DNA of 31,550 nt from Anaerolineae bacterium (lineage in GTDB: Bacteria > Chloroflexota > Anaerolineae > Anaerolineales > Villigracilaceae). The position numbers and the translations under genes were made by a program. Positions 1 through 7,512 of this stretch are shown in pieces. The notes below the pieces were generated by a model. The model had not been told where the DNA came from. It did no database searches and was given only the letters and a program-made list of their open reading frames with translations. Location of the stretch: positions 1 through 31,550 of the forward strand of contig DNDO01000049.1 of the NCBI GenBank assembly GCA_003484265.1, in the 5' to 3' direction. How positions within the stretch are numbered: position 1 is the first letter of the stretch; each line of letters starts with the position of its first letter.

Positions 1-373
1 GTACAATTCTCTTGTTCGGCTTGAACTCTGTTGGAGGAGGAGATAACCTGCGAGACAAAAACCACCACCATAATCCTGCAAGGACTGTTTCCACTACGAA
101 GAAAGTATATTCTTCAATGGGAACATATCCGAGAACAATTCCTGTCACCAGGTCGGGGTTGTAAGACCAGACGCCTGTCGCAACGAGATAATTGTCCCAC
201 GGAGTGGTGTATGCGACCGCAAGAAAAACATGGATGCCGATGGCGATCCATACCGCACGTCCATTGCGAAAACCTTGAATCTGTTTACGATTCCTGTTAT
301 CCCTTAGCGTGAGGGCAAGGAAAATTAGAATGGGGAAGAATAAAAAACGAAGTAAAAATCCGAAATAGGTCAT
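1..373 (-). CDS. Lycopene cyclase domain protein (partial, cut by window edge)
   Basis: The minus strand reads openly from an ATG at 373 to the window edge, giving 124 residues without a stop. The protein is very hydrophobic. It carries the pattern of the small-membrane-protein lycopene cyclase domain (CrtYc/CrtYd, CarR type): YTTPWDNYLVATGVWSY at about residues 54-70, then PIEEYTFFVVET at about residues 84-95, with the paired Glu residues typical of the family. These enzymes cyclise lycopene to beta- or gamma-carotene in the membrane. The start is supported by AGAGGAAC just upstream (377-384). The gene lies 72 bp downstream of the P450 and is the last visible member of the leftward light/carotenoid set. 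Whether it is a single domain or the fused two-domain form cannot be seen. Confidence 0.85.
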   Translation of the reverse strand, partial: MTYFGFLLRFLFFPILIFLALTLRDNRNRKQIQGFRNGRAVWIAIGIHVFLAVAYTTPWDNYLVATGVWSYNPDLVTGIVLGYVPIEEYTFFVVETVLAGLWWWFLSRRLSPPPTEFKPNKRIV

Positions 374-383
374 TATGTTCCTC

Positions 384-449
384 TGCCATCGCGAGGCGGT
401 GATCATCCGCCCGAAGCCATGGCCGTCAGCGAGTTATAGATTGCTTTAT
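384..449. repeat. Diverged copy of an intergenic palindromic repeat
   Basis: The gap between the P450 stop and the cyclase gene resembles the repeat at 29601-29682. Read on the minus strand, both have an AAAGCAAT...CTATAA segment, then GCTTCGGGCG, then a CCTCGC-ATG-CA end. The inner GGCGG/CCGCC pair at 394-410 can form a short hairpin. The copy is degenerate. It may act as a weak transcript-end or mRNA-stability structure, but that is inference. Confidence 0.45.
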
Positions 450-1714
450 CCCAATCGGTGCTCACAATCACGGCTTGTTACTTTCATCATCACCCCAGGG
501 CGCGGTTCCAGCGTTGCACCCATGTGGGGATGGATCTTGTGATCGGCAAATTCAAATTTATATGTGCGAAGCAATTGTGCCAGCACAACTCGTGCCTCTG
601 CCTGACCGAACGCCGCACCGATGCACGTCCGTGGGCCGCCGCCGAAAGGCACATATGCGAATGGCGGTGTCTTTTGCCCGCGGGCAAAACGTTCGGGGCA
701 AAAGTTTTCAGCGTTCTCCCAGATTTCAGGGTCCCGGTGAGTGAGGTAGATGGAATAGAACATACGCTCATCTGTGGGGACTTTCCCTTCATTGAATTCC
801 ATCTCCTCAGCCACGCTCCGATTGCCGATGTGAATGGGCGGATACAAGCGGAGACTCTCCTTGATAACCTGGTCGAGCAATGGCGACTTTTCCATCGAAT
901 CCACTTCTTCGATTACGCGTTTATGAACATCTGGGTGCTGTCCAAGCAATACAAAAACCCATGCCAGAAGGGCAGTGGATGTGTCATGACCCGCAATGAG
1001 CATCGTTAACATCTGGTCGCGGATGATATCGTCTGTAAGATCGGCGTCAATGAGGTGTTGTAGCAAGTCTTGATTCTTGTCTGCCTTCTGCCTTCTGCGA
1101 TCTGCAATAATTCCATACAAATATTTATCCAATACGTTCAACGGTTTACGAAATCCAAACCGCGGCATTTTTCTCCACAAGATCCACATCCCCGGCGAGA
1201 TGTATTTGATGGCTTTGAGTATGGGCGTCCAGACAAGAGGAATGTCATCCCAAACATCTTTGCTGAATAAAGTGTCCATGATGATGAGCAGAGCGATCTT
1301 GCGCGACTCGACGAGCATATCTACAACATCACCGTCCTGCCATTTGGAGGTCACTCTCTCCGTGTGGGAGATGAATTTCGATGTGAACCCAGATAATTGA
1401 GAAGGGTGAAGCGGCGGCTCCATCAGTTTACGATAGAGGTCGTGTTCGTCGCCGTCCACGATTAATACACCTTGACGCAATAGATCAGTCACAGGGTCGG
1501 TGTTGCGCCACAGAACCTTATCGCGTTCAGTGACCAACACTTTGCGATTCGCTTCAGGACCAAAGACCACATACGGGCGAAATCCAGGCAGTGGAATTTG
1601 AAAGAAGCGGCCGATGTGTGATGCCATCACTTTCAACGGACCCAGCGGCGAGCCTTCCTTGATGAGCGCTCGCAGTGCCGCACGCCCTAAATCTGGGGAA
1701 ATACTTTTTGCCAT
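446..1714 (-). CDS. Cytochrome P450, candidate carotenoid hydroxylase
   Basis: A 422-residue soluble-type bacterial P450. Visible landmarks are the I-helix oxygen-activation motif AGHDTS (241-246), ExxR (E286-R289), a PERF motif (340-343) and the heme loop FGGGPRTCIG with axial Cys364. All catalytic signatures are intact. The start lies 3 nt past the photolyase stop, so the two are probably cotranslated. Thermus CYP175A1, a beta-carotene hydroxylase, sits in a comparable carotenoid/photolyase/CarH-type neighbourhood, and the I-helix region looks similar by eye. Hydroxylation of a carotenoid ring is therefore the best guess, but substrate is inferred from context only. No ferredoxin or reductase partner is encoded nearby. 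Confidence 0.88.
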   Translation of the reverse strand: MAKSISPDLGRAALRALIKEGSPLGPLKVMASHIGRFFQIPLPGFRPYVVFGPEANRKVLVTERDKVLWRNTDPVTDLLRQGVLIVDGDEHDLYRKLMEPPLHPSQLSGFTSKFISHTERVTSKWQDGDVVDMLVESRKIALLIIMDTLFSKDVWDDIPLVWTPILKAIKYISPGMWILWRKMPRFGFRKPLNVLDKYLYGIIADRRRQKADKNQDLLQHLIDADLTDDIIRDQMLTMLIAGHDTSTALLAWVFVLLGQHPDVHKRVIEEVDSMEKSPLLDQVIKESLRLYPPIHIGNRSVAEEMEFNEGKVPTDERMFYSIYLTHRDPEIWENAENFCPERFARGQKTPPFAYVPFGGGPRTCIGAAFGQAEARVVLAQLLRTYKFEFADHKIHPHMGATLEPRPGVMMKVTSRDCEHRLG

Positions 1715-1717
1715 TAA

Positions 1718-3067
1718 CTATTCTTTGACACTTTCTTTTGAAAATTTATACGCTTGCAATGTTCTTTCTTTATCACGCTCGATGATCGGCTTTTCAGGGT
1801 AACCTTTTGCTTTGATTCCTTTTTCCCACGGCGCGTGAATGACCTTTGCATCCACATCGCGCAGTTCGGGAATCCAATTGCGGATGTAATCCCCGTTCGG
1901 GTCGAACTTTTTACTTTGCAGGGTTGGGTTGAAAATTCTAAAATAGGGCGCGGCATCGGTGCCTGTGCCAGCCGTCCATTGCCAGCCGCCATTATTTGCG
2001 GCGATGTCGCCATCGAGCAGGTTTTCCAGGAACCATGCCTCGCCCCAACGCCAGTCGATCAGCAGGTCTTTGACCAAATAAGACGCAACAATCATGCGCG
2101 CACGGTTGTGCATCCAGCCGGAACCTTTAAGTTGACGCATTCCTGCGTCGACAATCGGCACGCCGGTCCTGCCATCTTTCCATGCCTGGAATTCAGTCCG
2201 GTCATTACGCCAGGCGATATTTGCCAGCGATGATTTGAATGAAGTCTTTGCAATGTGCGGGAAGTGATACAGGATCTGGATATAGAACTCGCGCCAGATC
2301 AATTCATTCAACCAGACTTCAGCCCCCGCCCCCTTTTTTTGACTGATAGCCTGCCGCGCTTCACTGACAGCCTGTCTCAGCCCGAGCATTCCAAACCGCA
2401 GATACGGTGAAAGTGAGGATGTGCCATCCAGATCCATGCGGTTGCGGTCTTCGCCATAGGCATGAATTTTTCTGAATAGGAATTCTTCCAGCCGAACGAG
2501 CGCTTCCTTTTCACCCGCAGGAAAAAGGGGGTCCGCTTGGAATGGCGGCAGATGCCCGGACGTGAGCTTAAACGGTGTATTGATTTTTTCAGGTGCAGGG
2601 TAAAGTTCCAACTTTGATGGAAGTTTTGTCTTCCATATTTTTGAGTATGGTGTGTACACGGTATATGGTTTCCCATCCGCTTTGAGAACTTTATTTGGGT
2701 GGTGTACGGTTTGCCCGCTGACGAGGCTCAGGGGGAGATGATTTTTGATTTCCAGGTCCCGTTTACGGGCGTAAGGGGTGAAATCTTCCTCGGCAAATAT
2801 CTGTTTGGCATTAGTCTCTTGTATTAATTGACGTAATACATTTAGCGGTTTTCCCGTACGAATTACGAGATATGATTGATGTTTACGTAAATTTTTGTCA
2901 AGCGCGTCTAAACCTGCGTAAAGAAAGTCCTTCCGACGCGGAGACTGGGAGGAAAAGGCTGGATCGAGGATAAAGACGGGCAGGACGGATCCAACTTTGA
3001 GCGCGGAATGAAGCGCAGCGTTATCTGTCAGCCGCAAGTCACGTCGGATCCACCAGATCGCAGTCAT
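1718..3067 (-). CDS. phr: Deoxyribodipyrimidine photolyase (class I cryptochrome/photolyase family)
   Basis: A 449-residue protein. It begins with the typical WWIRRDLRLTDN antenna-domain start, has the Rossmann-like N-terminal half, and ends in an alpha-helical FAD domain. That domain contains the LNELIWREFYIQ segment, VDAGMRQL, WMHNRARM, and the late DGDIAANNGGWQW and FRIFNP blocks that bind FAD and the lesion. It should use blue light to split cyclobutane pyrimidine dimers. Length and order fit class I CPD photolyases; a signalling cryptochrome is less likely. The ATG at 3067 overlaps the stop of the upstream membrane-protein gene by 4 nt (ATGA), implying translational coupling. Placement with carH and the carotenoid genes suggests light induction. 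Confidence 0.95.
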   Translation of the reverse strand: MTAIWWIRRDLRLTDNAALHSALKVGSVLPVFILDPAFSSQSPRRKDFLYAGLDALDKNLRKHQSYLVIRTGKPLNVLRQLIQETNAKQIFAEEDFTPYARKRDLEIKNHLPLSLVSGQTVHHPNKVLKADGKPYTVYTPYSKIWKTKLPSKLELYPAPEKINTPFKLTSGHLPPFQADPLFPAGEKEALVRLEEFLFRKIHAYGEDRNRMDLDGTSSLSPYLRFGMLGLRQAVSEARQAISQKKGAGAEVWLNELIWREFYIQILYHFPHIAKTSFKSSLANIAWRNDRTEFQAWKDGRTGVPIVDAGMRQLKGSGWMHNRARMIVASYLVKDLLIDWRWGEAWFLENLLDGDIAANNGGWQWTAGTGTDAAPYFRIFNPTLQSKKFDPNGDYIRNWIPELRDVDAKVIHAPWEKGIKAKGYPEKPIIERDKERTLQAYKFSKESVKE

Positions 3068-3411
3068 GCCGGTATCACCAGAATGATACCGAACACTACC
3101 TCCACAATGAGGCTAATGATGTTCGACGAGACCGCCGATTTATCTACCACCATGGAAACCCCGCGCACCAGGGCGATGGCGAGATAGGTGATGCCAAGCA
3201 TCAGATACGCAGCAGGTGCATCGAGCGCCAACGGGACTGCTCCCAAAGCGATGAACACGCCTCCGAGAATTGAACGGATTTCTGTGATACCGCGTCCGCC
3301 AACGGGTTGCAGACCGGTAAAGGCTGTGATGGCTGTCGGCTTGATCAGAGAATACAAGCCCGTGAGTATGGTTGCAATGGCAGCGATTATGTGCATAATT
3401 TGAATGATCAT
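3064..3411 (-). CDS. Small four-helix membrane protein, DUF4345-like
   Basis: A 115-residue, almost entirely hydrophobic protein with about four predicted membrane helices. The central GITEIRSILGGVFIALGA stretch (about 41-58) resembles the DUF4345 family, whose function is unknown to me. The start at 3411 has AGGAAAACC immediately upstream. It is 33 bp downstream of the DUF1295-like gene and overlaps the photolyase start by 4 nt. Its position inside the heliorhodopsin-photolyase stretch suggests a role in the same light or membrane-stress response, but nothing in the sequence indicates a catalytic activity. Confidence 0.75.
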   Translation of the reverse strand: MIIQIMHIIAAIATILTGLYSLIKPTAITAFTGLQPVGGRGITEIRSILGGVFIALGAVPLALDAPAAYLMLGITYLAIALVRGVSMVVDKSAVSSNIISLIVEVVFGIILVIPA

Positions 3412-3444
3412 AGGTTTTCCTAATTCTGAGTTCCTTATTGAATA

Positions 3445-4311
3445 TCAGAGTCGCGGGATTAATACAGGCGTTCTCTTTTTATATAACTCATAGTTTTCCT
3501 GTCCGCCCCATTTATTGTCTGCTTTTTTCTCAAGCTGAGGAACCCCACTAACGCGGGTAAGAAGCAATGCGACGAAGACAGGGGAAATCAGGGCAATCCA
3601 TTGCCAACCCTGCAGAACAGGCAGGGCGATTATTGACACGCCGACCCAGAGGACGATCTCACCAAAATAATTGGGATGGCGGGATCGCGACCATAATCCT
3701 GTTTGAATGAACCTGCCTTTATTGGCTGGATTTGCGTTAAATTTACTTTTCTGAGAGTCGGCAATAACCTCGAACGTAAAACCGATAGCCCAAACCAGAA
3801 AACCAACGACGGCAAACAGGTCTAATTCTTTTCTGGCGGTCGTTGTGATGGCAACCAGCGCCGCCGCCATTGTGAACGTTACCCACAAGCCCTGGATGGT
3901 CCATACATTTAGGAAGCGGATAAATGATGGTTTGAGTTCATCGAATCGATCATCCTTGCCCGCTTTTTTTATCCTGCCAAACAGGAATGTTCCGAGTCGG
4001 ATTGCCCAGATAATGACAAGACCTGATAAAAGGATTGATCTGGGGTCTACACCTGTGCTGAAAAAGAGGGCGAGAATGATTCCAGAAATATAAGTGATGC
4101 TTCCCGTCAGGTCAAAAAATTTTTCGGTTTGCCGCAAATATGCGGGGATAAATGCCAGCCACTGGATCATAAATACCATCCCAACCAACAAGGCGAATAA
4201 TGGAATGCCAGCTATAGAAGTTCCATTCTGGCTGCCTGCCCAGGCGACCAAAGCGCCGATCAATATCAAGATGGGAAATGTAAGTAGTGCATTACGATCT
4301 GATTTCTTCAT
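3445..4311 (-). CDS. DUF1295 / steroid 5-alpha-reductase-like membrane protein
   Basis: A 288-residue multi-spanning protein starting MKKSDRNALL. The C-terminal third has SRSRHPNYFGEIVLWVGV followed by the KADNKWGGQENYELYKKRT tail, which is characteristic of DUF1295 proteins. These belong to the steroid 5-alpha-reductase / isoprenylcysteine methyltransferase fold superfamily, whose conserved HPNYFGE loop binds a nucleotide-type cofactor. The ATG at 4311 is preferred over an upstream extension: AAGGAAA precedes it, the hydrophobic domain starts there, and the extension would overlap the neighbouring gene by more than 200 nt. The actual substrate is unknown; lipid or isoprenoid reduction is possible given the neighbouring carotenoid genes. 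Confidence 0.82.
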   Translation of the reverse strand: MKKSDRNALLTFPILILIGALVAWAGSQNGTSIAGIPLFALLVGMVFMIQWLAFIPAYLRQTEKFFDLTGSITYISGIILALFFSTGVDPRSILLSGLVIIWAIRLGTFLFGRIKKAGKDDRFDELKPSFIRFLNVWTIQGLWVTFTMAAALVAITTTARKELDLFAVVGFLVWAIGFTFEVIADSQKSKFNANPANKGRFIQTGLWSRSRHPNYFGEIVLWVGVSIIALPVLQGWQWIALISPVFVALLLTRVSGVPQLEKKADNKWGGQENYELYKKRTPVLIPRL

Positions 4312-4334
4312 GGGAAATTTCCTTTTGAAGCGGG

Positions 4335-5009
4335 TTAAAACCCGCGTCTTTGACCCTGCCATGGGGCGGGGGAATCGTTTTTGAACTCTTCCACGCTGGG
4401 ACCACTCAGAGTGACAAGCCGCCAGGCCCCATAGATGTAACTGACGATGAGCAGGACGATGGTCGCAGGCCAGCCTGTCAATGCGTTGACCATCGCCAAC
4501 TGGCTTGTGTCCTGCCCTTGAAAGAGCGTCACCTGCCACCACAAACGAAGTGTGAAAAAGACAGTCCATACCAGAGTGACTTCAGTATAAGCAGGACGTA
4601 CCTGGGCATGCCAATACCATTCCAGGGGCCAACGGCGGGCGAAGTAGCTTGTCCATGCCACCATGGGTTTGCGGATAAGCAGGCTGACCAGTGCAAGCGC
4701 GATCGTGATTCCTCCGTTGACAATGCCCGGGAGAAAGTAGCCTTCAGAACGTCCGAGCAGAAGCGCGAGTGCAAATGCCAGCGCGACACTTCCCATGCCT
4801 GCAAGGGCATACATTAGAGATTGTTTGCGGCGCAAGCGCATGATGGCTATCACGATTGCTGTACCGAGCGCTCCGTACATTGCGGCTTGGAAACCAACTA
4901 GTCCATTTAATAACAAAAATAAAACCGGCGGCAGGATGGTATCCAGTACGCCAACTCCATTGGTGACGGAGCGGAGTTCCTCCATCAGTTCGCGTGTTTT
5001 GTCACGCAT
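4335..5009 (-). CDS. DUF3159-like integral membrane protein
   Basis: A 224-residue protein with about six hydrophobic segments. The GVLDTILPPVLFLLLNGLVG start, an ALLLGRSEGYFLPGIVNG loop in the middle (about 84-101), and a PLEWYWHAQVRPAYTEVT segment (about 128-145) resemble DUF3159 proteins, best known to me from actinobacteria. No enzymatic motif is recognised. The ATG overlaps the end of the preceding small gene by 8 nt and the gene ends 23 bp before the DUF1295-like gene, so it is embedded in the same leftward transcript as the heliorhodopsin. The family assignment is from memory of the pattern and moderately certain. Confidence 0.75.
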   Translation of the reverse strand: MRDKTRELMEELRSVTNGVGVLDTILPPVLFLLLNGLVGFQAAMYGALGTAIVIAIMRLRRKQSLMYALAGMGSVALAFALALLLGRSEGYFLPGIVNGGITIALALVSLLIRKPMVAWTSYFARRWPLEWYWHAQVRPAYTEVTLVWTVFFTLRLWWQVTLFQGQDTSQLAMVNALTGWPATIVLLIVSYIYGAWRLVTLSGPSVEEFKNDSPAPWQGQRRGF

Positions 5010-5328
5010 GCTTTCCCAGCCAGAATTTGCGCCAGTCGTTTTCGCTGTTTTGGAGGGTAATGAAAGCGTAGAGACTGCCCGCGAGGAATCCGAGGATCAT
5101 CACGGCAGCTGTCCATACGATCGCCACAGGCAGGGATTTCTCGCGGAAGATGATCCATCCTGAGAAAAGCACGAAGCCCGTGTATAAGTCTACGAGTGAG
5201 ACGATGCCCCAGGGCATGGATGCCAACTGTTTTCCTTCGGCGAAAAAGTCACCCACGATGAAGCCATAAATCAGGGCGGCAGCCATTGCAAGCACACCCA
5301 GAGCGGATACGATTTTTGCATTGCGCAT
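5002..5328 (-). CDS. Small membrane protein, DUF1475-like
   Basis: About 108 residues with three hydrophobic helices. The loop MPWGIVSLVDLYTGFVLF and the following IIFREKSLPVAIVW resemble DUF1475, a family seen in bacteria and plants with unknown role. The ATG at 5328 places the start right before the first helix, 31 bp after the heliorhodopsin stop. A TTG at 5385 would extend it by 19 polar residues and overlap the heliorhodopsin end; GGAAGAA at 5354-5360 lies too far from the chosen ATG to decide, so the start is uncertain. It is the gene immediately following the heliorhodopsin, which makes it a candidate functional partner. Confidence 0.72.
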   Translation of the reverse strand: MRNAKIVSALGVLAMAAALIYGFIVGDFFAEGKQLASMPWGIVSLVDLYTGFVLFSGWIIFREKSLPVAIVWTAAVMILGFLAGSLYAFITLQNSENDWRKFWLGKHA

Positions 5329-5359
5329 ATTGTTTTTCACTTTGTACGTCAGATTCTTC

Positions 5360-6139
5360 CTATACCGGTGCCAGCGTGCCAGCAAAGATCATCCAGGCTA
5401 ATACTGTTTTTGCAACCAAACTGAGAATTACGAAAGCCCGTTCTCCATATAAGTAGTTTTTCCATGGTCCGACCTTTTTATATTGCAGGTACATGTTGAC
5501 TGCGAAAGTATTGAAGAACACGAACAGGGTTGGGATGATGGCGTACACAAAGGCAGGCGGCTTGGCTTCCCCGCCGGATGCAATGGAGCCAAAGAAGTAG
5601 ATGAATATCACCAGCCAGGGGATAATTCCAGCGATCGAGCCGAAAGTGAATGGCGACCAATCCGGTTTTGCTCTCCCTTGATTAAGGCTCTCCATCAATA
5701 AGCCGAACAGGTTCATCATGGCATTCAATCCAAACATAAGGATGATGGCGCCCAAATCCCAGACGCCCGCCAGCATGCCTATTAGTACAATCATAAGAGA
5801 TGAACTAAGGGCATATTCGTAAAAACGAATGGGATTTTTTCCCTGCTGTAGGTTTTCCACATAGCTTGTGTAACCGATGGTGGAAAGATAGAAGTGGGCG
5901 ATAGCGGAAAGCAGCAGGAAGATGGCAACCGATGGACCGAGAGGCAGTTCGTAGAACAGGTCAGCCACTGGGGAAAGTGAGAAGGTGGATGTATTGAAAC
6001 TAAGGAAGTTCGTAAATACAGGGTAGGTAGTATCGTTGCTGACGACCCACATAAATACTCCCTGAATCAAATGTAAGAATCCCATGATCAGGTTGAATCG
6101 TCGAAGTTTTGAGAAAGTTTGATCGGTTTGGACAGGCAT
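5360..6139 (-). CDS. Heliorhodopsin (retinal-binding photoreceptor)
   Basis: A 259-residue seven-helix protein that matches heliorhodopsins along its whole length. It has the RFNLIMGFLHLIQGVFMW first helix with His23, a second helix His at 82, and the RFYEYALSSSLMIVLIGM third helix. Glu108 of that helix corresponds to the Schiff-base counterion. The last helix, ILSLVAKTVLAW, carries Lys244 as the retinal-linking lysine and Ser240 one turn before it. The FFNTFAVNMYLQYKKVGPWKNYLYGER region before it is also typical. Type 1 rhodopsin pump motifs are absent, so a sensory or regulatory role rather than ion pumping is expected. Heliorhodopsins sit inverted in the membrane. AGGAGC precedes the ATG. 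The gene lies 52 bp after the carH-like gene and starts a run of four small membrane proteins that leads to photolyase. Confidence 0.95.
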   Translation of the reverse strand: MPVQTDQTFSKLRRFNLIMGFLHLIQGVFMWVVSNDTTYPVFTNFLSFNTSTFSLSPVADLFYELPLGPSVAIFLLLSAIAHFYLSTIGYTSYVENLQQGKNPIRFYEYALSSSLMIVLIGMLAGVWDLGAIILMFGLNAMMNLFGLLMESLNQGRAKPDWSPFTFGSIAGIIPWLVIFIYFFGSIASGGEAKPPAFVYAIIPTLFVFFNTFAVNMYLQYKKVGPWKNYLYGERAFVILSLVAKTVLAWMIFAGTLAPV

Positions 6140-6191
6140 TAATATAGCTCCTTTTGCTTATTGGTTTATGTAAATAGAAAGTGTTTTTCGA

Positions 6192-7490
6192 TTAGGCGAA
6201 TTTTTGGGACTCGAGAGTCAACCAGTCGCTTATTTCATTTCCATCTTCATTCATCACTCCTTTAACAGAGACGGCGTACATTTCCAGGTAGATCGGTAAT
6301 ATGGCGGTGGATACGTTTTGGGTGATGAGTAAGTTGCTCAACCACTGCATGTCTGTGGAGAGAAAATTGATATCGCCGAGTTTGAGGGTTGCGATCAGGC
6401 TGTCGCCGAGGAATTGGTTGGCAGTGTCGAGAAAGTCGATGGATTGACCCTGCGATGCAATAATGTGGGATAAGGTGGTTTCGATCTGAGTTCTGTGTTG
6501 ATGAAATTCATCTGCGAGGAGAAGGGTACCGTTTTTGGCGGTTTCCTCTTTTACCATAGGGACAGAGTTTACGATCAGGTTTTCGATGGCGGGGACAGCA
6601 CTTCCGATGCTGTTGCCGAGAAAATGGGCAGGGATCCGTTTTTCAAGTCCGTTGATGTCATTGAAAACCCTGCCTCCAAATGCTGATTGAATCCCTTTTT
6701 TATTTAGTGTTCGCGCCATCTCGCGCAAGTGGACGGCGTTCACCAGGGTCTGCGCGGAGAGCACAACCAGTTTGGGCTTGGTGGTTTTGACCGTTTCATC
6801 GATGCGGGCTGTCGGTACGTTTGCGCCAAGATAGACCACATTCCAGCCGCGTCTTCGTAATAAGAGATTGGTCAGTAACAATGGGAAGGCGTGCCATTCA
6901 TTAGGCGGGCAGGCAAGCACGATGGTCTCGTTGCGGGTTGGAGAAGGGGTTGCGCTTATGAGTGCTTCGAGCCTGCGTGTGGCGAGGCCCGATGCGAAGT
7001 GTTCCTGTTGGACGGACGCCGAGCCTTTGTGCCAGTATTCACCGACTTCGTATAATCCGCGCATGATGATCTCTGTGCAGGCTATCTCAATGGAATGAGC
7101 GGCAAATGCCTGATTCAATATTTGTTCCGCGGCGACCGTATTATAGTTGAAGCAAGCAGTCAGCCACTCTCTGCGCAAGGCTTCGATGTTCAAGTTGTCA
7201 ACAGGGATATTGTTTTTTGGTTGCGAATCAGCCAGAGGGTCTGTACCCGAAGCGATGGTTTCGTTCCACAAGTCTACTGCGCGGGAGATCGAAAGTCCTT
7301 CCTCCTGTTTTGCGAGCAGCCATTTGATCGTCGCGATATCGCGATCGGAATACAGGCGATGCCCGCCTGATGTGCGCTGTGGAACGGGGAGACCGTAGCG
7401 GCGTTCCCATGCACGTAGTGTGTCGGCGGCAATGCCCGTTTGGTTGAGCACGACTTTGATATTGTAGGTGGGTGTCTGGCTGATTATCAT
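6192..7490 (-). CDS. carH: CarH/LitR-type MerR-family B12-dependent light-sensing repressor
   Basis: A 432-residue regulator. Residues 8-75 form a MerR-type DNA-binding domain (TLRAWERRYGLP, SGGHRLYSDRDI). Next comes a helical cap with the CarH signature W153-x9-E163-H164, where the Trp lies over the adenosyl group. A cobalamin-binding Rossmann domain (about 187-305) follows, with E198-x-H200 supplying the lower axial His. The usual Gly three residues after the His appears as Pro203. In the known family, adenosylcobalamin drives tetramer formation and repression in the dark, and light breaks the tetramer. About 120 extra C-terminal residues (about 313-432) are absent from typical CarH of about 300 residues. 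The gene is 22 bp downstream of crtI and probably autoregulated from the 9104-9167 promoter region. Confidence 0.92.
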   Translation of the reverse strand: MIISQTPTYNIKVVLNQTGIAADTLRAWERRYGLPVPQRTSGGHRLYSDRDIATIKWLLAKQEEGLSISRAVDLWNETIASGTDPLADSQPKNNIPVDNLNIEALRREWLTACFNYNTVAAEQILNQAFAAHSIEIACTEIIMRGLYEVGEYWHKGSASVQQEHFASGLATRRLEALISATPSPTRNETIVLACPPNEWHAFPLLLTNLLLRRRGWNVVYLGANVPTARIDETVKTTKPKLVVLSAQTLVNAVHLREMARTLNKKGIQSAFGGRVFNDINGLEKRIPAHFLGNSIGSAVPAIENLIVNSVPMVKEETAKNGTLLLADEFHQHRTQIETTLSHIIASQGQSIDFLDTANQFLGDSLIATLKLGDINFLSTDMQWLSNLLITQNVSTAILPIYLEMYAVSVKGVMNEDGNEISDWLTLESQKFA

Positions 7491-7512
7491 TTATCTTTCC
7501 AATTATTTGAGT

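Noticed and set aside
31..312. Plus-strand 93-codon frame at the left edge
   Set aside because: It lies antisense to the lycopene cyclase domain gene, whose minus-strand translation carries clear family motifs.
458..1009. Plus-strand 183-codon frame inside the P450 gene
   Set aside because: Antisense shadow; the P450 heme and ExxR motifs on the minus strand are intact and the plus product has no recognisable pattern.
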